Made by a program: the position numbers and the translations under genes
Notes under the pieces: model-generated
The model's database searches: none
What the model was told of the DNA's origin: nothing
The model's input: only the letters and a program-made list of their open reading frames with translations
Shown: positions 25,132-33,795 of the stretch, piece after piece
Position numbering within the stretch: position 1 is the first letter of the stretch
How the letters are laid out: every line of letters starts with the position of its first letter
DNA from: Mesobaculum littorinae
GTDB taxonomy: Bacteria; Pseudomonadota; Alphaproteobacteria; Rhodobacterales; Rhodobacteraceae
Assembly (NCBI RefSeq): GCF_004011175.1
Contig: NZ_RQXX01000004.1
Coordinates: 1-64,000 of the forward strand
DNA length: 64,000 nt
Reading direction: 5' to 3'

Positions 25132-26097
25132 TCACATCTCGTAGCGGGTCAGGCGGCGCTGTACGCCGACGAGGTAGATCGTGACGCCGACGAGGATCAC
25201 GAAGAACATCATGCTGGCCACGGTCGCGCCCATGTAGATGTCACCGATCTGGGTCTGCTGTCCGAAGAAGGTGCGGAACATCAGCGTGCCCATGATGTCG
25301 GTCGAATAGTCGGGGGGGCCAAGCACGCCCTGGATCGAATAGATCAGGTCGAAGGCGCTGGTGAAGTTGCCGATATAGGTCAGGATCGCGACGATCCCCA
25401 GTGTCGGCAGGATCAGCGGCAGCTTGACCTTCCAGAAGATCCACCACCCCGAAAGCCCGTCGACCCGCGCGGCATCCAGAAGCTCGTCCGGGATCGACAG
25501 CAGCGCGGCGTAGATCAGCATCATGGGGATGCCCACGTATTGCCAGACCGAGATCAGCGACACCGCGGTCAGCGCCGAATCCTCAAGTCCCAGCCAGGGC
25601 GCGTAGAGAAAGCCGAGGCCCACGGCGCTCAGCATCCCCTCGGCCACGCCCCAGAGCGGCGACAGGATCAGCTCCCAAACGAAGCCGACGATGACCACGG
25701 AAAGAAGCGTCGGCACGAAGATCAGCGTGCGGTAGGCGCCGCCAAAGCGCGGCGCCAGCGACAGAAGCGCCGCCAGCAGAAGGCCAAGCGGGTTCTGCAC
25801 CACCATGTGGATGAAGAAGAGGATCAGGTTGTTCCAGAGCGCGTTCCAGAACCGCACCGACCAGTTGGAATCGAACAGCAGCCGGGCGTAGTTTCCCAAC
25901 CCCGTCCAGACGGCGGACCCGTCGTCCAGCCCGTCGAACAGCGACAGGCGCAGGCTTTCAACCAGCGGGTAGATCGAGAAGATCGTGTAGATCAGCAGCG
26001 CCGGCGCCAGGAACACGACGATATGCGCCGTGCCGGCCCGCCTGCGGCGGCGGCGGGTCGGACGGCGGTCCGCCATCTGGGTCGTTGCGTCGGTCAT
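25132..26097 (-). CDS. Sugar ABC transporter permease, MalF family
   Basis: A 321-residue permease with a strongly basic N-terminus (RRPTRRRRRRAG) followed by six predicted transmembrane segments. The EAA loop is DAARVDGLSGWWIFWKVKLPL near residue 220. The start MTDATTQ was taken as the first plausible ATG; in-frame sequence before it is low-quality and lacks a ribosome binding site. It lies 58 bases after the binding-protein gene. Confidence 0.92.
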   Translation of the reverse strand: MTDATTQMADRRPTRRRRRRAGTAHIVVFLAPALLIYTIFSIYPLVESLRLSLFDGLDDGSAVWTGLGNYARLLFDSNWSVRFWNALWNNLILFFIHMVVQNPLGLLLAALLSLAPRFGGAYRTLIFVPTLLSVVIVGFVWELILSPLWGVAEGMLSAVGLGFLYAPWLGLEDSALTAVSLISVWQYVGIPMMLIYAALLSIPDELLDAARVDGLSGWWIFWKVKLPLILPTLGIVAILTYIGNFTSAFDLIYSIQGVLGPPDYSTDIMGTLMFRTFFGQQTQIGDIYMGATVASMMFFVILVGVTIYLVGVQRRLTRYEM

Positions 26098-26155
26098 GTG
26101 GGCGCTCCGGTCGTGGCGACCCGCCCCCCGCACCGGGGGACGGGCCTACACCGCA

Positions 26156-27415
26156 TCAGTTCTGCTGCGGCTCATACCAGGAGGCGAGGCCGTCCTGAAG
26201 CTGCTGTCCCGCCTCTTCGGGCGAGGTCGATTCGTTCAGCACGTTGGCCGACAGCACCCACATCTCGTTCCAGAGGTTCGGTTCGCCGCGCGACAGGATC
26301 TGGCTGGCGACCCGGACGGTGCTTTCGCAGTTGTCCCGGAACGACATGAACTCCTGCGCCAGCGGGTTCTCGATCTCGAACTCGGCGTTCGACAGCGAGA
26401 AGAAGCCGGGCAGCGCGTTGGTGTAAAGCTCGGCGAACTCGGGGCTGGCGACCCAGTTCAGGAATTCGCGCGCCGCTTCGGGATGTTCGGTGTTGCCGTT
26501 CATCCCGATGCCGATGTCGGTATGGTCCGAGATGTAGCAGGTGTCGCCCTCGGCCTGAACCGGCGGGGGGAACGCGCCCATTTCAAAGAACGCCTGTTCG
26601 GTGAAGCCCGAGATTTCCCACGAACCGGCGGGGTAGATCGCGGCCCGGCCCAGCGTGAACAGGTTCTGGCTGTCCGAGTAGCTTTGCGCCTGGTAGGCCG
26701 AGCCCATGTAGTCGGTCCAGCGCACCATCTGTTCGTAGGGCGCGACGAACTCCTCGTCGGTGAACTTGGCCTCGCCGTCGATCAGCGCCTGCCGGCCCTC
26801 TTCGCCCTTCCAGTAGTTCGGGCCGATGTTGGTGTAGGCCATCGTCGCGGCCTCCCACTGGTCGGCCGAGCCCATGGCCAGCGGGATGTAGGTGCCGTCT
26901 TCCTTGATCGCGTCGAGGACGGCGAAGAACTCGTCGACGGTCTCGGGCTCTTCCAGCCCCAGCTCGTCAAAGGCCTCGCGGTTGTAGATGAAGCCGTGGA
27001 TGACGCTGGCCATCGGCACGCAGAAGGTGTTGGCGCCGTCATCCGTCGACCACGCCGCCTTGGCGAAATCGGGGAAGTTCTCAAGCCCCTCTAGGTCGGT
27101 GATGTCGGCCAGCTGGCCCTTGTTGTAAAGCGGCAGAGAGCCGTCGAAGGACCGGCAGGTGATGATGTCGCCCGCGGTGCCGCCCTCGAGCCGGGCGTTC
27201 AGCGCGGCGTTGTATTCGGTGGGTGCGGTGGGGGTGAAATCGATCTTGATGTCGGGGTGGCTTTCCTCGAACGCGGGGATCAGCGTGTTGTCCCAGATCG
27301 CCTGATCCTCGGACCGCCAGCTTTCCACGGTCAGCGTGACCTCCTGCGCCACGGCGGTGCCGCCCAGCAGGCACAAGGCCGCGCCGGCGGTGGTCTTCAT
27401 CAGCAGATGTTTCAT
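26156..27415 (-). CDS. Sugar ABC transporter substrate-binding protein (family 1)
   Basis: A 419-residue periplasmic binding protein with a signal peptide cut near TAVAQE. The family-1 core is clear (TVESWRSEDQAIWDN, the EYNAALNARLEGGTAGDI loop, and AIYPAGSWEISGF in the second lobe). Three extra cysteines at about 115, 150 and 300 could form disulfides. It is the binding component for the MalFG/MsmK-type importer downstream and follows murQ by 91 bases. GGGAGA precedes the chosen ATG. The ligand is inferred from context to be an amino sugar. Confidence 0.92.
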   Translation of the reverse strand: MKHLLMKTTAGAALCLLGGTAVAQEVTLTVESWRSEDQAIWDNTLIPAFEESHPDIKIDFTPTAPTEYNAALNARLEGGTAGDIITCRSFDGSLPLYNKGQLADITDLEGLENFPDFAKAAWSTDDGANTFCVPMASVIHGFIYNREAFDELGLEEPETVDEFFAVLDAIKEDGTYIPLAMGSADQWEAATMAYTNIGPNYWKGEEGRQALIDGEAKFTDEEFVAPYEQMVRWTDYMGSAYQAQSYSDSQNLFTLGRAAIYPAGSWEISGFTEQAFFEMGAFPPPVQAEGDTCYISDHTDIGIGMNGNTEHPEAAREFLNWVASPEFAELYTNALPGFFSLSNAEFEIENPLAQEFMSFRDNCESTVRVASQILSRGEPNLWNEMWVLSANVLNESTSPEEAGQQLQDGLASWYEPQQN

Positions 27416-27506
27416 GGTCGTCTCCCTGTTTTGTCCGTGTCGCCGCGGCGATCCATGCACCGGCGGTCGTCTCCTTGTCACGCCTCTCGTTGCGCCGGGC
27501 AAAGCC

Positions 27507-28400
27507 TCAGGCCCTCTCCCGGTCCAGCGTTTCCAGCGCGGTGCGCAGGCGGCCGCGCGCCGCCTCCAGCCGGGTCGAGGCCTCGGCCGGGTCGAGCCCG
27601 CGCAGCACCAGCGCCGCGGTCTTGATATCCCCCCCGGCTCGGGTCAAAGCCGCGCGCGCGGCGTCCTCGGGCGCATCGACGATGCTCCGCAGGATCGACA
27701 GGCGGCGCTTTTCCAGCTTGATGTTCGACGAGGCAAGATCGGACATGAGGTTGCCGTAGGTCCGCCCCAGCCGCACCATCACCGCCGTCGACAGGACGTT
27801 GAGCGCGATCTTCTGCGCCGTCCCCGCCGCCATCCGGGTCGACCCGGCGACGACCTCGCCACCCGTCGGCAGCTCGATCGCGTGGTCGCAGGCGGCGGCC
27901 AGCGGCGCGCCTTCGTTGTTCATCACCCCGATGGTCAGGGCGCCGCGTGCGCGGGCCGCATCGGCTGCGGCCACCGCGTAAGGCGTGCGCCCGCTCGCCG
28001 CGACCGCGATCAGAACATCTGCGGGGCCCAGGTCCATCGCGTCGATCTCTTCCGCGACCCCGGTCGCGTCCTCCGCCCCCTCGACCGAGCGGACGAGCGC
28101 GGGCTCACCCCCCGCCATCAGGTAGACCAGACGGTCGTGCGGCCAGTTGTAGGTAGGATGCAGTTCGACCCCGTCCTGCACGGCCAGCCGCCCCGAGGCC
28201 CCGGCCCCGCAATAGACGATCCGGCCCGCCCCGTCCCCAAGCCGCGCGGCGGCGGCGTCAGCGGCGGCGGCAAGGCATGGTTGGGCGGCCCGGACCAGCG
28301 CGGCGGCACCCAGCTGCGATTCGACCAGGGCGGTGGTCACATCCGCCACGGGCCAGGTGTCGAGTGCGGCAAAACGCGGGCTGACAGCCTCGGTGCTCAT
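27507..28400 (-). CDS. murQ: N-acetylmuramic acid 6-phosphate etherase MurQ
   Basis: MurQ removes D-lactate from MurNAc 6-phosphate to give GlcNAc 6-phosphate. The 297-residue protein, close to the usual 298, has the SIS-domain sugar-phosphate site CGAGASGRLAVQDG (about 64-77), the segment ELHPTYNWPHDRL carrying a catalytic Glu at about 79, AASGRTPYAVA, and the C-terminal KLEKRRLSIL region. The ATG follows GGGAGG. It heads the minus-strand operon and is divergent from the kinase-gntR-nagA-nagB operon whose products would use its product. No PTS MurP or AnmK gene is present, so its substrate must come from an ABC importer plus kinase. Confidence 0.93.
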   Translation of the reverse strand: MSTEAVSPRFAALDTWPVADVTTALVESQLGAAALVRAAQPCLAAAADAAAARLGDGAGRIVYCGAGASGRLAVQDGVELHPTYNWPHDRLVYLMAGGEPALVRSVEGAEDATGVAEEIDAMDLGPADVLIAVAASGRTPYAVAAADAARARGALTIGVMNNEGAPLAAACDHAIELPTGGEVVAGSTRMAAGTAQKIALNVLSTAVMVRLGRTYGNLMSDLASSNIKLEKRRLSILRSIVDAPEDAARAALTRAGGDIKTAALVLRGLDPAEASTRLEAARGRLRTALETLDRERA

Positions 28401-28453
28401 GCATCCTCCCATGGACAAATCCGAATCGATCTTGCGACAGAGCATTGCCAATG

Positions 28454-28511
28454 ACCAGACCATTTTCAACACCAACCTTCGCACAAGCATACCAATCCGC
28501 AACTTTGGTAT
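28454..28511. promoter_or_regulatory. Divergent murQ/kinase promoter region with candidate HutC-type operators
   Basis: The 175-base gap between murQ and the kinase gene is AT-richer than its flanks. It contains ATACCAA (28489-28495), nine-base spacer, TTGGTAT (28505-28511), a perfect seven-base-arm inverted repeat, and a separate ACCAGACCA element (28454-28462). TTGGTAT and TGGTCT half-sites resemble those bound by NagR/NagQ/DasR-type GntR regulators. The regulator encoded at 29474-30205 is of that subfamily, making autoregulation of both operons likely. Confidence 0.55.
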
Positions 28512-28575
28512 TGATGGCGGTCCGCAGGGCGGTATAGCGTTTTCCCGTAGGCGTTGTGAAAGGGCGGTCTTGCGC

Positions 28576-29487
28576 ATGAACGATACCAGTCCCCTGATCG
28601 CCGTCGATGGCGGCGCCACCAGCACCCGTGTACGGCTACTGGAGCCCGCGACCGGCCGGGTGCTGGGCGAAGGCAGCGCCGGCCCCTCGTCGCTGACCCT
28701 CGGGGTGGATCAAGCCTGGCGCAACATCTCCGCCGCGGTCGCCGTCGCCGCGGACGGCCTGCCCCTGCGGGCACCGCGGCTGTTCTGCGGGCTGGCGGGC
28801 GGACGCAGCCCGACCCGGCGCGCCGAGTTCCACCGCACAGATCCGCTGGGCTGCGCCGAAATCGTCGTGGCGACGGATGGCTATGCCTCCCTGCTGGGCG
28901 CGCTCGCCGGGGCCCCGGGGGCGGTGCTGGCCATCGGCACCGGCGTTGCGGCCTTCGCGCTGGACGCAGGCGGCGGGGTGCGCAGTGCCAGCGCCTGGGG
29001 GTTCGCCGTCGGCGACGAAGGCGGCGGGGCATGGCTGGGGCGCCGCGCCGTGACCTGCCTGACCCAGTGGCTGGACGGACGGATCACCACGCCCTCGCCG
29101 CTTTGGGACAGCCTCGGCGCCGCGATCGGAGACGAGTTCGACGCGATCCAGGTCTGGCTTGCCGCGGCCGGGGCGACGCAGTTCGCCACCCTTGCCCCCC
29201 TCGTGATCGACGCGGCCCGAGGCGGCGATGCGTTTGCCCTGTCCCTGCTGGATGACGCCACCGCAGAGCTCGTCCGTGCGGTGCAGGCCGTCGCGCCCGA
29301 CGGGCCGGTGGCACTGCTGGGCGGACTTGCCCCGACCTTTGCGCCGCGGTTCCCGCTCGACCTGCGCGCGCGGCTGATCGAGCCCCGGGGCACGGCGCTG
29401 GACGGGGCGGCGCTGATGGCGCGCGACGGCTGGCGCGAGGCGCTGGCCCCGCTGCCCCCCGAGGAGCCCCGGCATGACAGCCCCTGA
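28576..29487 (+). CDS. BadF/BadG/BcrA/BcrD-type sugar kinase, MurK/NagK-like (GlcNAc/MurNAc kinase)
   Basis: A 303-residue ASKHA-fold kinase. The phosphate-1 loop is AVDGGATSTRVRLL (about 9-22), the connect/phosphate-2 region is VLAIGTGVAAFALD (about 117-130), then WGFAVGDEGGGAWLGRRA, and the adenosine loop GPVALLGGLAP. The family includes eukaryotic NagK and the Clostridium MurK that phosphorylates both GlcNAc and MurNAc. With an ABC importer, MurQ and NagAB around it, it would supply MurNAc 6-phosphate and/or GlcNAc 6-phosphate. It starts the plus-strand operon and overlaps the gntR gene by 14 bases. Which sugar is preferred cannot be told from sequence. Confidence 0.85.
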   Translation: MNDTSPLIAVDGGATSTRVRLLEPATGRVLGEGSAGPSSLTLGVDQAWRNISAAVAVAADGLPLRAPRLFCGLAGGRSPTRRAEFHRTDPLGCAEIVVATDGYASLLGALAGAPGAVLAIGTGVAAFALDAGGGVRSASAWGFAVGDEGGGAWLGRRAVTCLTQWLDGRITTPSPLWDSLGAAIGDEFDAIQVWLAAAGATQFATLAPLVIDAARGGDAFALSLLDDATAELVRAVQAVAPDGPVALLGGLAPTFAPRFPLDLRARLIEPRGTALDGAALMARDGWREALAPLPPEEPRHDSP

Positions 29488-30205
29488 CCATGACCCCGGG
29501 ACAAATTCCACCCCCGAGTTGCCGCGCTACCGCGCGCTGGCCAACCTTCTGACGCAACAGATCGAAAGCGGCGAGTTCGCGCCCGGCGCCGCCCTGCCGC
29601 CCGAACGCGCCCTGGCCGAGATGCACGCCGTCAGCCGCGTCACCATCCGCAAGGCCATCGAACAGCTGTCCGGCGTCGGGCTGGTCGAACAACGGCGCGG
29701 CGCGGGCACCTTCGTCGCCCGCCGGGTGTCGCAGCCCCTGTCGATCCTGACGAGCTTTTCCGAAGACGTCGCCGCCCGAGGCATGGTCGCGAAATCGCGG
29801 CTGGTCAGCAGCGGCACCGGCATCGCCAGCCCCGAAGAGGTGATCGGCCTCGGCGTGCCGCCGGGCACCGCCGTCACCCGCATCACCCGCCTGCGCTCGG
29901 CCGATGGCCAGCCCCTGGCGCTCGAGGCCTCGACCGTCCTGCACGACGCGCTGCCCGATCCCGACATGGTCACGACCTCGCTTTACGCGGTGCTGGGCGA
30001 CCGCGGGATGCGCCCGGTGCGCGCGGTGCAGCGCCTGACCGCGGTAGCGATCGACGCCTATGCCGCCGGCCTGCTCAAGGTTGCGCCGGGCGCGCCGGCC
30101 CTTCTGATCAATCGCATCGGCTATGCCGCCGACGACCGGGCGGTGGAATTCACCCGCTCGACCTTTCGCGGCGACCGCTGGGATTTCGTGACAGAACTTT
30201 CGTGA
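29474..30205 (+). CDS. GntR-family regulator, HutC subfamily (NagQ/NagR-like)
   Basis: A 243-residue regulator with an N-terminal winged helix-turn-helix (residues about 17-85, LPPERALAEMHAVSRVTIRKAI) and a UTRA effector domain (about 90-240, SFSEDVAARGMVAKSRL). UTRA proteins of this type sense sugar phosphates such as GlcNAc 6-phosphate. Its gene overlaps the kinase gene and is 11 bases before nagA, which supports a role as the local amino-sugar repressor. The nearest described analogues are NagQ of alphaproteobacteria and NagR/DasR of Gram-positives. Confidence 0.88.
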   Translation: MTAPDHDPGTNSTPELPRYRALANLLTQQIESGEFAPGAALPPERALAEMHAVSRVTIRKAIEQLSGVGLVEQRRGAGTFVARRVSQPLSILTSFSEDVAARGMVAKSRLVSSGTGIASPEEVIGLGVPPGTAVTRITRLRSADGQPLALEASTVLHDALPDPDMVTTSLYAVLGDRGMRPVRAVQRLTAVAIDAYAAGLLKVAPGAPALLINRIGYAADDRAVEFTRSTFRGDRWDFVTELS

Positions 30206-30216
30206 GGGACCTTCCG

Positions 30217-31317
30217 ATGACCGACCACCTCGATGGCTCCATCCTGACGCCCGGCGGCTGGATCGCGGGCCGCGTCACCTTCGGCGACCGGATCACGGCC
30301 GTCGAGGGCACGCCAACGGGGCTGCCGCGGCCGCCCTATATCCTGCCCGGTTTCGTCGACACCCATGTCCATGGCGGCGGCGGGGCCGACATGATGGAGG
30401 GGGCCGAGGCGATCCGCACCGCGGCCCGGGCCCATGTCAGGCACGGCACGACCTCGATCTGCCCGACCTCGGTGACCGCGCCGGACGACGACACCGAACG
30501 CTTTCTCGATGGCGTGGCCGCGGCGATGGAGGCAAACTGGCCCGACGCGGCGCGGGTACTGGGCGCACATCTCGAAGGGCCGTTCATCAACCCCGACAAG
30601 CTGGGCGCGCAGCCGCCCTTTGCCCGGGCTCCCGACCTCGAGCGGCTTCGCGACTGGACCCGGCGCGCCCGCGTGCGGGTGATGACTTTCGCGCCCGAGA
30701 TGGACGCGGACCACGCCCTGCGCGACGCACTGGCCGCCGCAGAGATCCGGGCGCAGGCCGGACATTCGCTGTGCACCTACGCCCAGGGTGCCGCCGCTCT
30801 GGCCGCAGGCTGTGGCGTGACGCATCTTTTCAACGCGATGAGCGGGATTGCCCATCGCGGCAACGGGCTGGCCGGCGCCGCGCTGGCACAGGCGCGTTTC
30901 GCCGAGGTCATTCCCGATCTCGTCCATGTCGAGGCGGGCGCGATCCTGGCCGCCCGCCGCGCGATCCCCGACCTATACGGCGTGACCGACGCCACTGCGG
31001 GGGCGGGCATGCCGGATGGCGACTACCGGCTGGGCCGGCACGACGTGATCAAGCGCGACGGCGCCATGCGGCTGGCCGACGGCACGCTGGCGGGCTCCGC
31101 CCTGACCATGGATCAGGCGCTGCGCAACCTCGTGGCCATAGGCCTGCCGCTGGACGAGGCCGCGCGCCGCCTGTCCACCCTGCCCGCCGACTGGCTGGGC
31201 CTGAGCCGGATCGGGCGGATCGCCCCCGGCGCCCATGCCGATCTTCTGAGCCTTGACGCCGACCTCACGCTTGGCCGCGTGCTGAAGGACGGCACCGACA
31301 TCCTGCCCGAAAGGTAG
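30217..31317 (+). CDS. nagA: N-acetylglucosamine-6-phosphate deacetylase NagA
   Basis: NagA converts GlcNAc 6-phosphate to glucosamine 6-phosphate and acetate. The 366-residue protein shows the amidohydrolase motifs in order: PGFVDTHVHGGGG (about 45-57) with the HxH pair, HLEGPFINPDK (metal-ligand Glu, about 118-128), GHS, THLFNAMSG (about 203-211) and DATAGAGMPDG with the catalytic Asp. An ATG with GAGGGAC upstream is chosen; a GTG 15 bases earlier overlaps the gntR stop and is possible. It is four bases from nagB and clearly in the same operon. Confidence 0.94.
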   Translation: MTDHLDGSILTPGGWIAGRVTFGDRITAVEGTPTGLPRPPYILPGFVDTHVHGGGGADMMEGAEAIRTAARAHVRHGTTSICPTSVTAPDDDTERFLDGVAAAMEANWPDAARVLGAHLEGPFINPDKLGAQPPFARAPDLERLRDWTRRARVRVMTFAPEMDADHALRDALAAAEIRAQAGHSLCTYAQGAAALAAGCGVTHLFNAMSGIAHRGNGLAGAALAQARFAEVIPDLVHVEAGAILAARRAIPDLYGVTDATAGAGMPDGDYRLGRHDVIKRDGAMRLADGTLAGSALTMDQALRNLVAIGLPLDEAARRLSTLPADWLGLSRIGRIAPGAHADLLSLDADLTLGRVLKDGTDILPER

Positions 31318-31320
31318 CCC

Positions 31321-32106
31321 ATGGAAATCGTTCCCGCCCCGACGCGCGACGCCGCCGTCGCGCTGACCGCGAAACTGATCGAATCGCGCCTGCGCGACAA
31401 ACCCAACCTGGTGCTGGGCCTCGCCACGGGCCGCACGATGGAAGAGGTCTATGCGAGACTCGTCGCCTCGGGCGTGTCCTTCGCGCGGTGCACGACCTTC
31501 AACCTCGACGAATACGTGGGCCTGCCGCCGGAGGATCCGAACTCCTACGCCGCCTACATGCGCCATCACCTTTTCGACCACGTCGATATCGACCCGGCGC
31601 GGATAAACCTTCCCGACGGCATGGCCGACGACCTGTCCGTCGCGGCCGCGGACTACGAACGCCGCATCGCGGGGGCGGGCGGCATCGACCTGCAACTTCT
31701 GGGAATCGGCGAAGCCGGCCATATCGGGTTCAACGAACCCCTGTCGGCCCTGAGGTCGCGTACCCGCGACAAGATCCTGACCCCCGTCACCCGGGCACAG
31801 AACGCGGGCATGTTCGGCGGCGACCCCGACGCGGTGCCGAAACGCGCGCTGACCATGGGGGTCGAGACGATCCTCGAGTCGCGGGAACTTGTGCTGCTGG
31901 CCTCGGGCCGGGCCAAGGCGTCGGTCGTGGCAAAGGCGGTCGAGGGGCCGCTGACCGCGCGGATCTCGGCCTCGGCGATCCAGCTGCACACCCATTGCAA
32001 GGTGATCCTAGACGACGAAGCCGCATCGGATCTTGAAGGACTGGCATATTACCGCGAGGTCTGCCGGAACGAGGAGAAATGGGATCCCTACCGCAGTTTG
32101 CTGTGA
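31321..32106 (+). CDS. nagB: Glucosamine-6-phosphate deaminase NagB
   Basis: NagB turns glucosamine 6-phosphate into fructose 6-phosphate and ammonia, feeding glycolysis. The 261-residue sequence has GLATGRTMEEVYARL (substrate phosphate loop), TFNLDEYVGLP with the catalytic Asp, LLGIGEAGHIGFNEP with Asp/His region, and GRAKASVVAKAVEGP near the end. Length and motif order match the E. coli enzyme. It is the last gene of the plus-strand amino-sugar operon; a stem-loop lies 12 bases after the stop. Confidence 0.95.
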   Translation: MEIVPAPTRDAAVALTAKLIESRLRDKPNLVLGLATGRTMEEVYARLVASGVSFARCTTFNLDEYVGLPPEDPNSYAAYMRHHLFDHVDIDPARINLPDGMADDLSVAAADYERRIAGAGGIDLQLLGIGEAGHIGFNEPLSALRSRTRDKILTPVTRAQNAGMFGGDPDAVPKRALTMGVETILESRELVLLASGRAKASVVAKAVEGPLTARISASAIQLHTHCKVILDDEAASDLEGLAYYREVCRNEEKWDPYRSLL

Positions 32107-32118
32107 TATTGCGCCCAA

Positions 32119-32148
32119 GGCCCCGAGGATCGACCCGATCCCGGGGCC
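32119..32148 (+). terminator. Stem-loop after nagB
   Basis: GGCCCCGAGGATCG and CGATCCCGGGGCC pair almost completely around an ACC loop, 12 bases after the nagB stop. There is no U-run, so this is a candidate end-of-operon structure rather than a proven intrinsic terminator. Confidence 0.45.
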
Positions 32149-32356
32149 CGGCTGCGGCCCGCCGCCTCCACGCGGTTGCGGATGGGCGCGCGCAGGTTTT
32201 CGCCACTCAGCCCCGCAGAGGGACGCTGACGTTGCGGAAACCGGCGAGCATGTGCCGCTTGCCTTGTTTTGCTGAGTGAAATCGTTGTGTCCCGAATGAA
32301 CTTCACGTTACATGCGCCCAATGGCCCCGGTGCGAGGGCGAATTGAGGAGATAAAA

Positions 32357-32644
32357 ATGGCGAAACCGATGACCAAGACGCAGCTCGTTGCGGCGCTGGC
32401 CGAAAAGATGGACAGCGACAAGAAAAGCGCGGGCGAAGCGCTGGATGCCATCACCGGCATCATCACCGAAGAAGTCAGCCAGGGCGGCGCGGTCACCCTG
32501 CCCGGCGTCGGCAAGATCTACTGCCGCGAGCGGCCCGAGCGCATGGTGCGCAACCCGGCCACCGGCGAGCAGATCAAGAAAGACGCCGACAAGGTCGTCA
32601 AGATGACCATCGCCAAGGCGCTGAAAGACAGCGTCAACGGCTAA
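32357..32644 (+). CDS. HU-family DNA-binding protein
   Basis: A 95-residue histone-like protein of the HU/IHF superfamily. It has the usual opening helix (MTKTQLVAALAEKM), the beta-arm base TLPGVGKIY, and the DNA-intercalating arm tip RNPATGE at about residues 61-67, where HU has the conserved Arg-Asn-Pro. GAGGAG precedes the ATG with good spacing. The 250-base gap before it likely holds its own promoter, so it is probably not part of the nag operon. As an abundant nucleoid protein it bends DNA and affects chromosome compaction. Confidence 0.9.
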   Translation: MAKPMTKTQLVAALAEKMDSDKKSAGEALDAITGIITEEVSQGGAVTLPGVGKIYCRERPERMVRNPATGEQIKKDADKVVKMTIAKALKDSVNG

Positions 32645-32761
32645 GGCCGTTTGGGCCCGCGGTGCCGCGCGCATCCCGGGCCCCGATCCCCGCGCCCCGA
32701 TCTTCAGGCGCAGCGCGGGGATGTCCTCTCCCGGACTACCTGCCACGATCGGACGACGGCC

Positions 32762-33646
32762 ATGGATCTGCGCTCTTTCGGCATGGGACTGGCTTTTGCG
32801 CTGATGTGGTCCTCGGCCTTCACGGCGGCCCATATCATCGTCGCCGCCGCCTCGCCGCTCTGGGCGCTGTGCCTTCGTTTCGCGATCTCCGGTGTCATCG
32901 GTGTCGGCATCGCCCTGGCCCTGGGCCAGACATGGCGGCTGACCCGTGCGCAACTGCGCGGCACCCTGATCTTTGGCATCTGCCAGAACACCCTATACTT
33001 GGGCGCCTATTTCGTCGCCATGCAGCAGGTTCAAGCCGGGCTTGCCGCGATCGTGGCTTCGACCATGCCGCTTCTGGTCGCGCTGTCGGAATGGCTGTTC
33101 TTTGGTCGCCGCGTGCCCCGCCTGGGCGTCGCCGGGCTGGTTGCCGGGCTTCTGGGCGTCGCGGTCATCATGGGTTCGCGCCTGTCCGCGGGCGTGGACC
33201 TCGGGGGGCTGGCACTGCTTGTCCTGGGCGTGCTGGCGCTGACCTTTGCCACGCTGTCGGTACGCGGCGCCAGTTCCGGCGGCAACGTCCTGATGGTCGT
33301 CGGCCTGCAGATGCTGGTCGGCGCCGCCGCGCTCGGCCTCGTTGCGCTGGGGTTCGAAGAGTTCCGCGTCGACTGGAGCGCGCGTCTCGTCGCGGCCTTC
33401 GCCTACACCACACTGGTTCCGGGCCTTGCCGCGACGGTGGTCTGGTTCCTGCTTGTGCATCGGATCGGCGCGGTGAAGGCGGCGACTTTCCACTTTCTCA
33501 ATCCCTTTCTCGGCGTTGCCATCGCCGCCGTCCTCCTGGGCGAGGAGCTGAGCATGCTCGACGGCATCGGCGTCGCGATCATCGCGGGGGGGATCCTGGC
33601 GGTGCAGCTATCGCGCCAGAAGGCGCCGCGCCCCGGCCTCGCCTGA
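32762..33646 (+). CDS. EamA/DMT-superfamily permease
   Basis: A 294-residue inner-membrane protein with ten predicted transmembrane segments formed by two EamA repeats (about 5-135 and 148-285). The start of repeat 1 (WSSAFTAAHIIVAAASPLWA) and of the paired segment in repeat 2 are typical of metabolite exporters such as RhtA/YdcZ-like proteins. No substrate can be assigned. The gene stands alone between HU and a thioredoxin-like gene. Confidence 0.88.
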   Translation: MDLRSFGMGLAFALMWSSAFTAAHIIVAAASPLWALCLRFAISGVIGVGIALALGQTWRLTRAQLRGTLIFGICQNTLYLGAYFVAMQQVQAGLAAIVASTMPLLVALSEWLFFGRRVPRLGVAGLVAGLLGVAVIMGSRLSAGVDLGGLALLVLGVLALTFATLSVRGASSGGNVLMVVGLQMLVGAAALGLVALGFEEFRVDWSARLVAAFAYTTLVPGLAATVVWFLLVHRIGAVKAATFHFLNPFLGVAIAAVLLGEELSMLDGIGVAIIAGGILAVQLSRQKAPRPGLA

Positions 33647-33795
33647 CCGGCCCGGTGCGCGCGCGGATGCGCGGATGCGCGGATGCGCGAAAGACTGCCG
33701 GGTCGCTCCGCATCGATCACAATACGGAGCAGCGACGCATCCAAATCGGCCCCCGGCGGTTAACAGCACAGCTGCCACTGATGCCGAGGTTCGAC

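Noticed and set aside
33652-33694. Short tandem repeat-like gcggatgcg units after the EamA gene
   Set aside because: Only three or four imperfect units in a short GC-rich spacer; too small to call a repeat feature.
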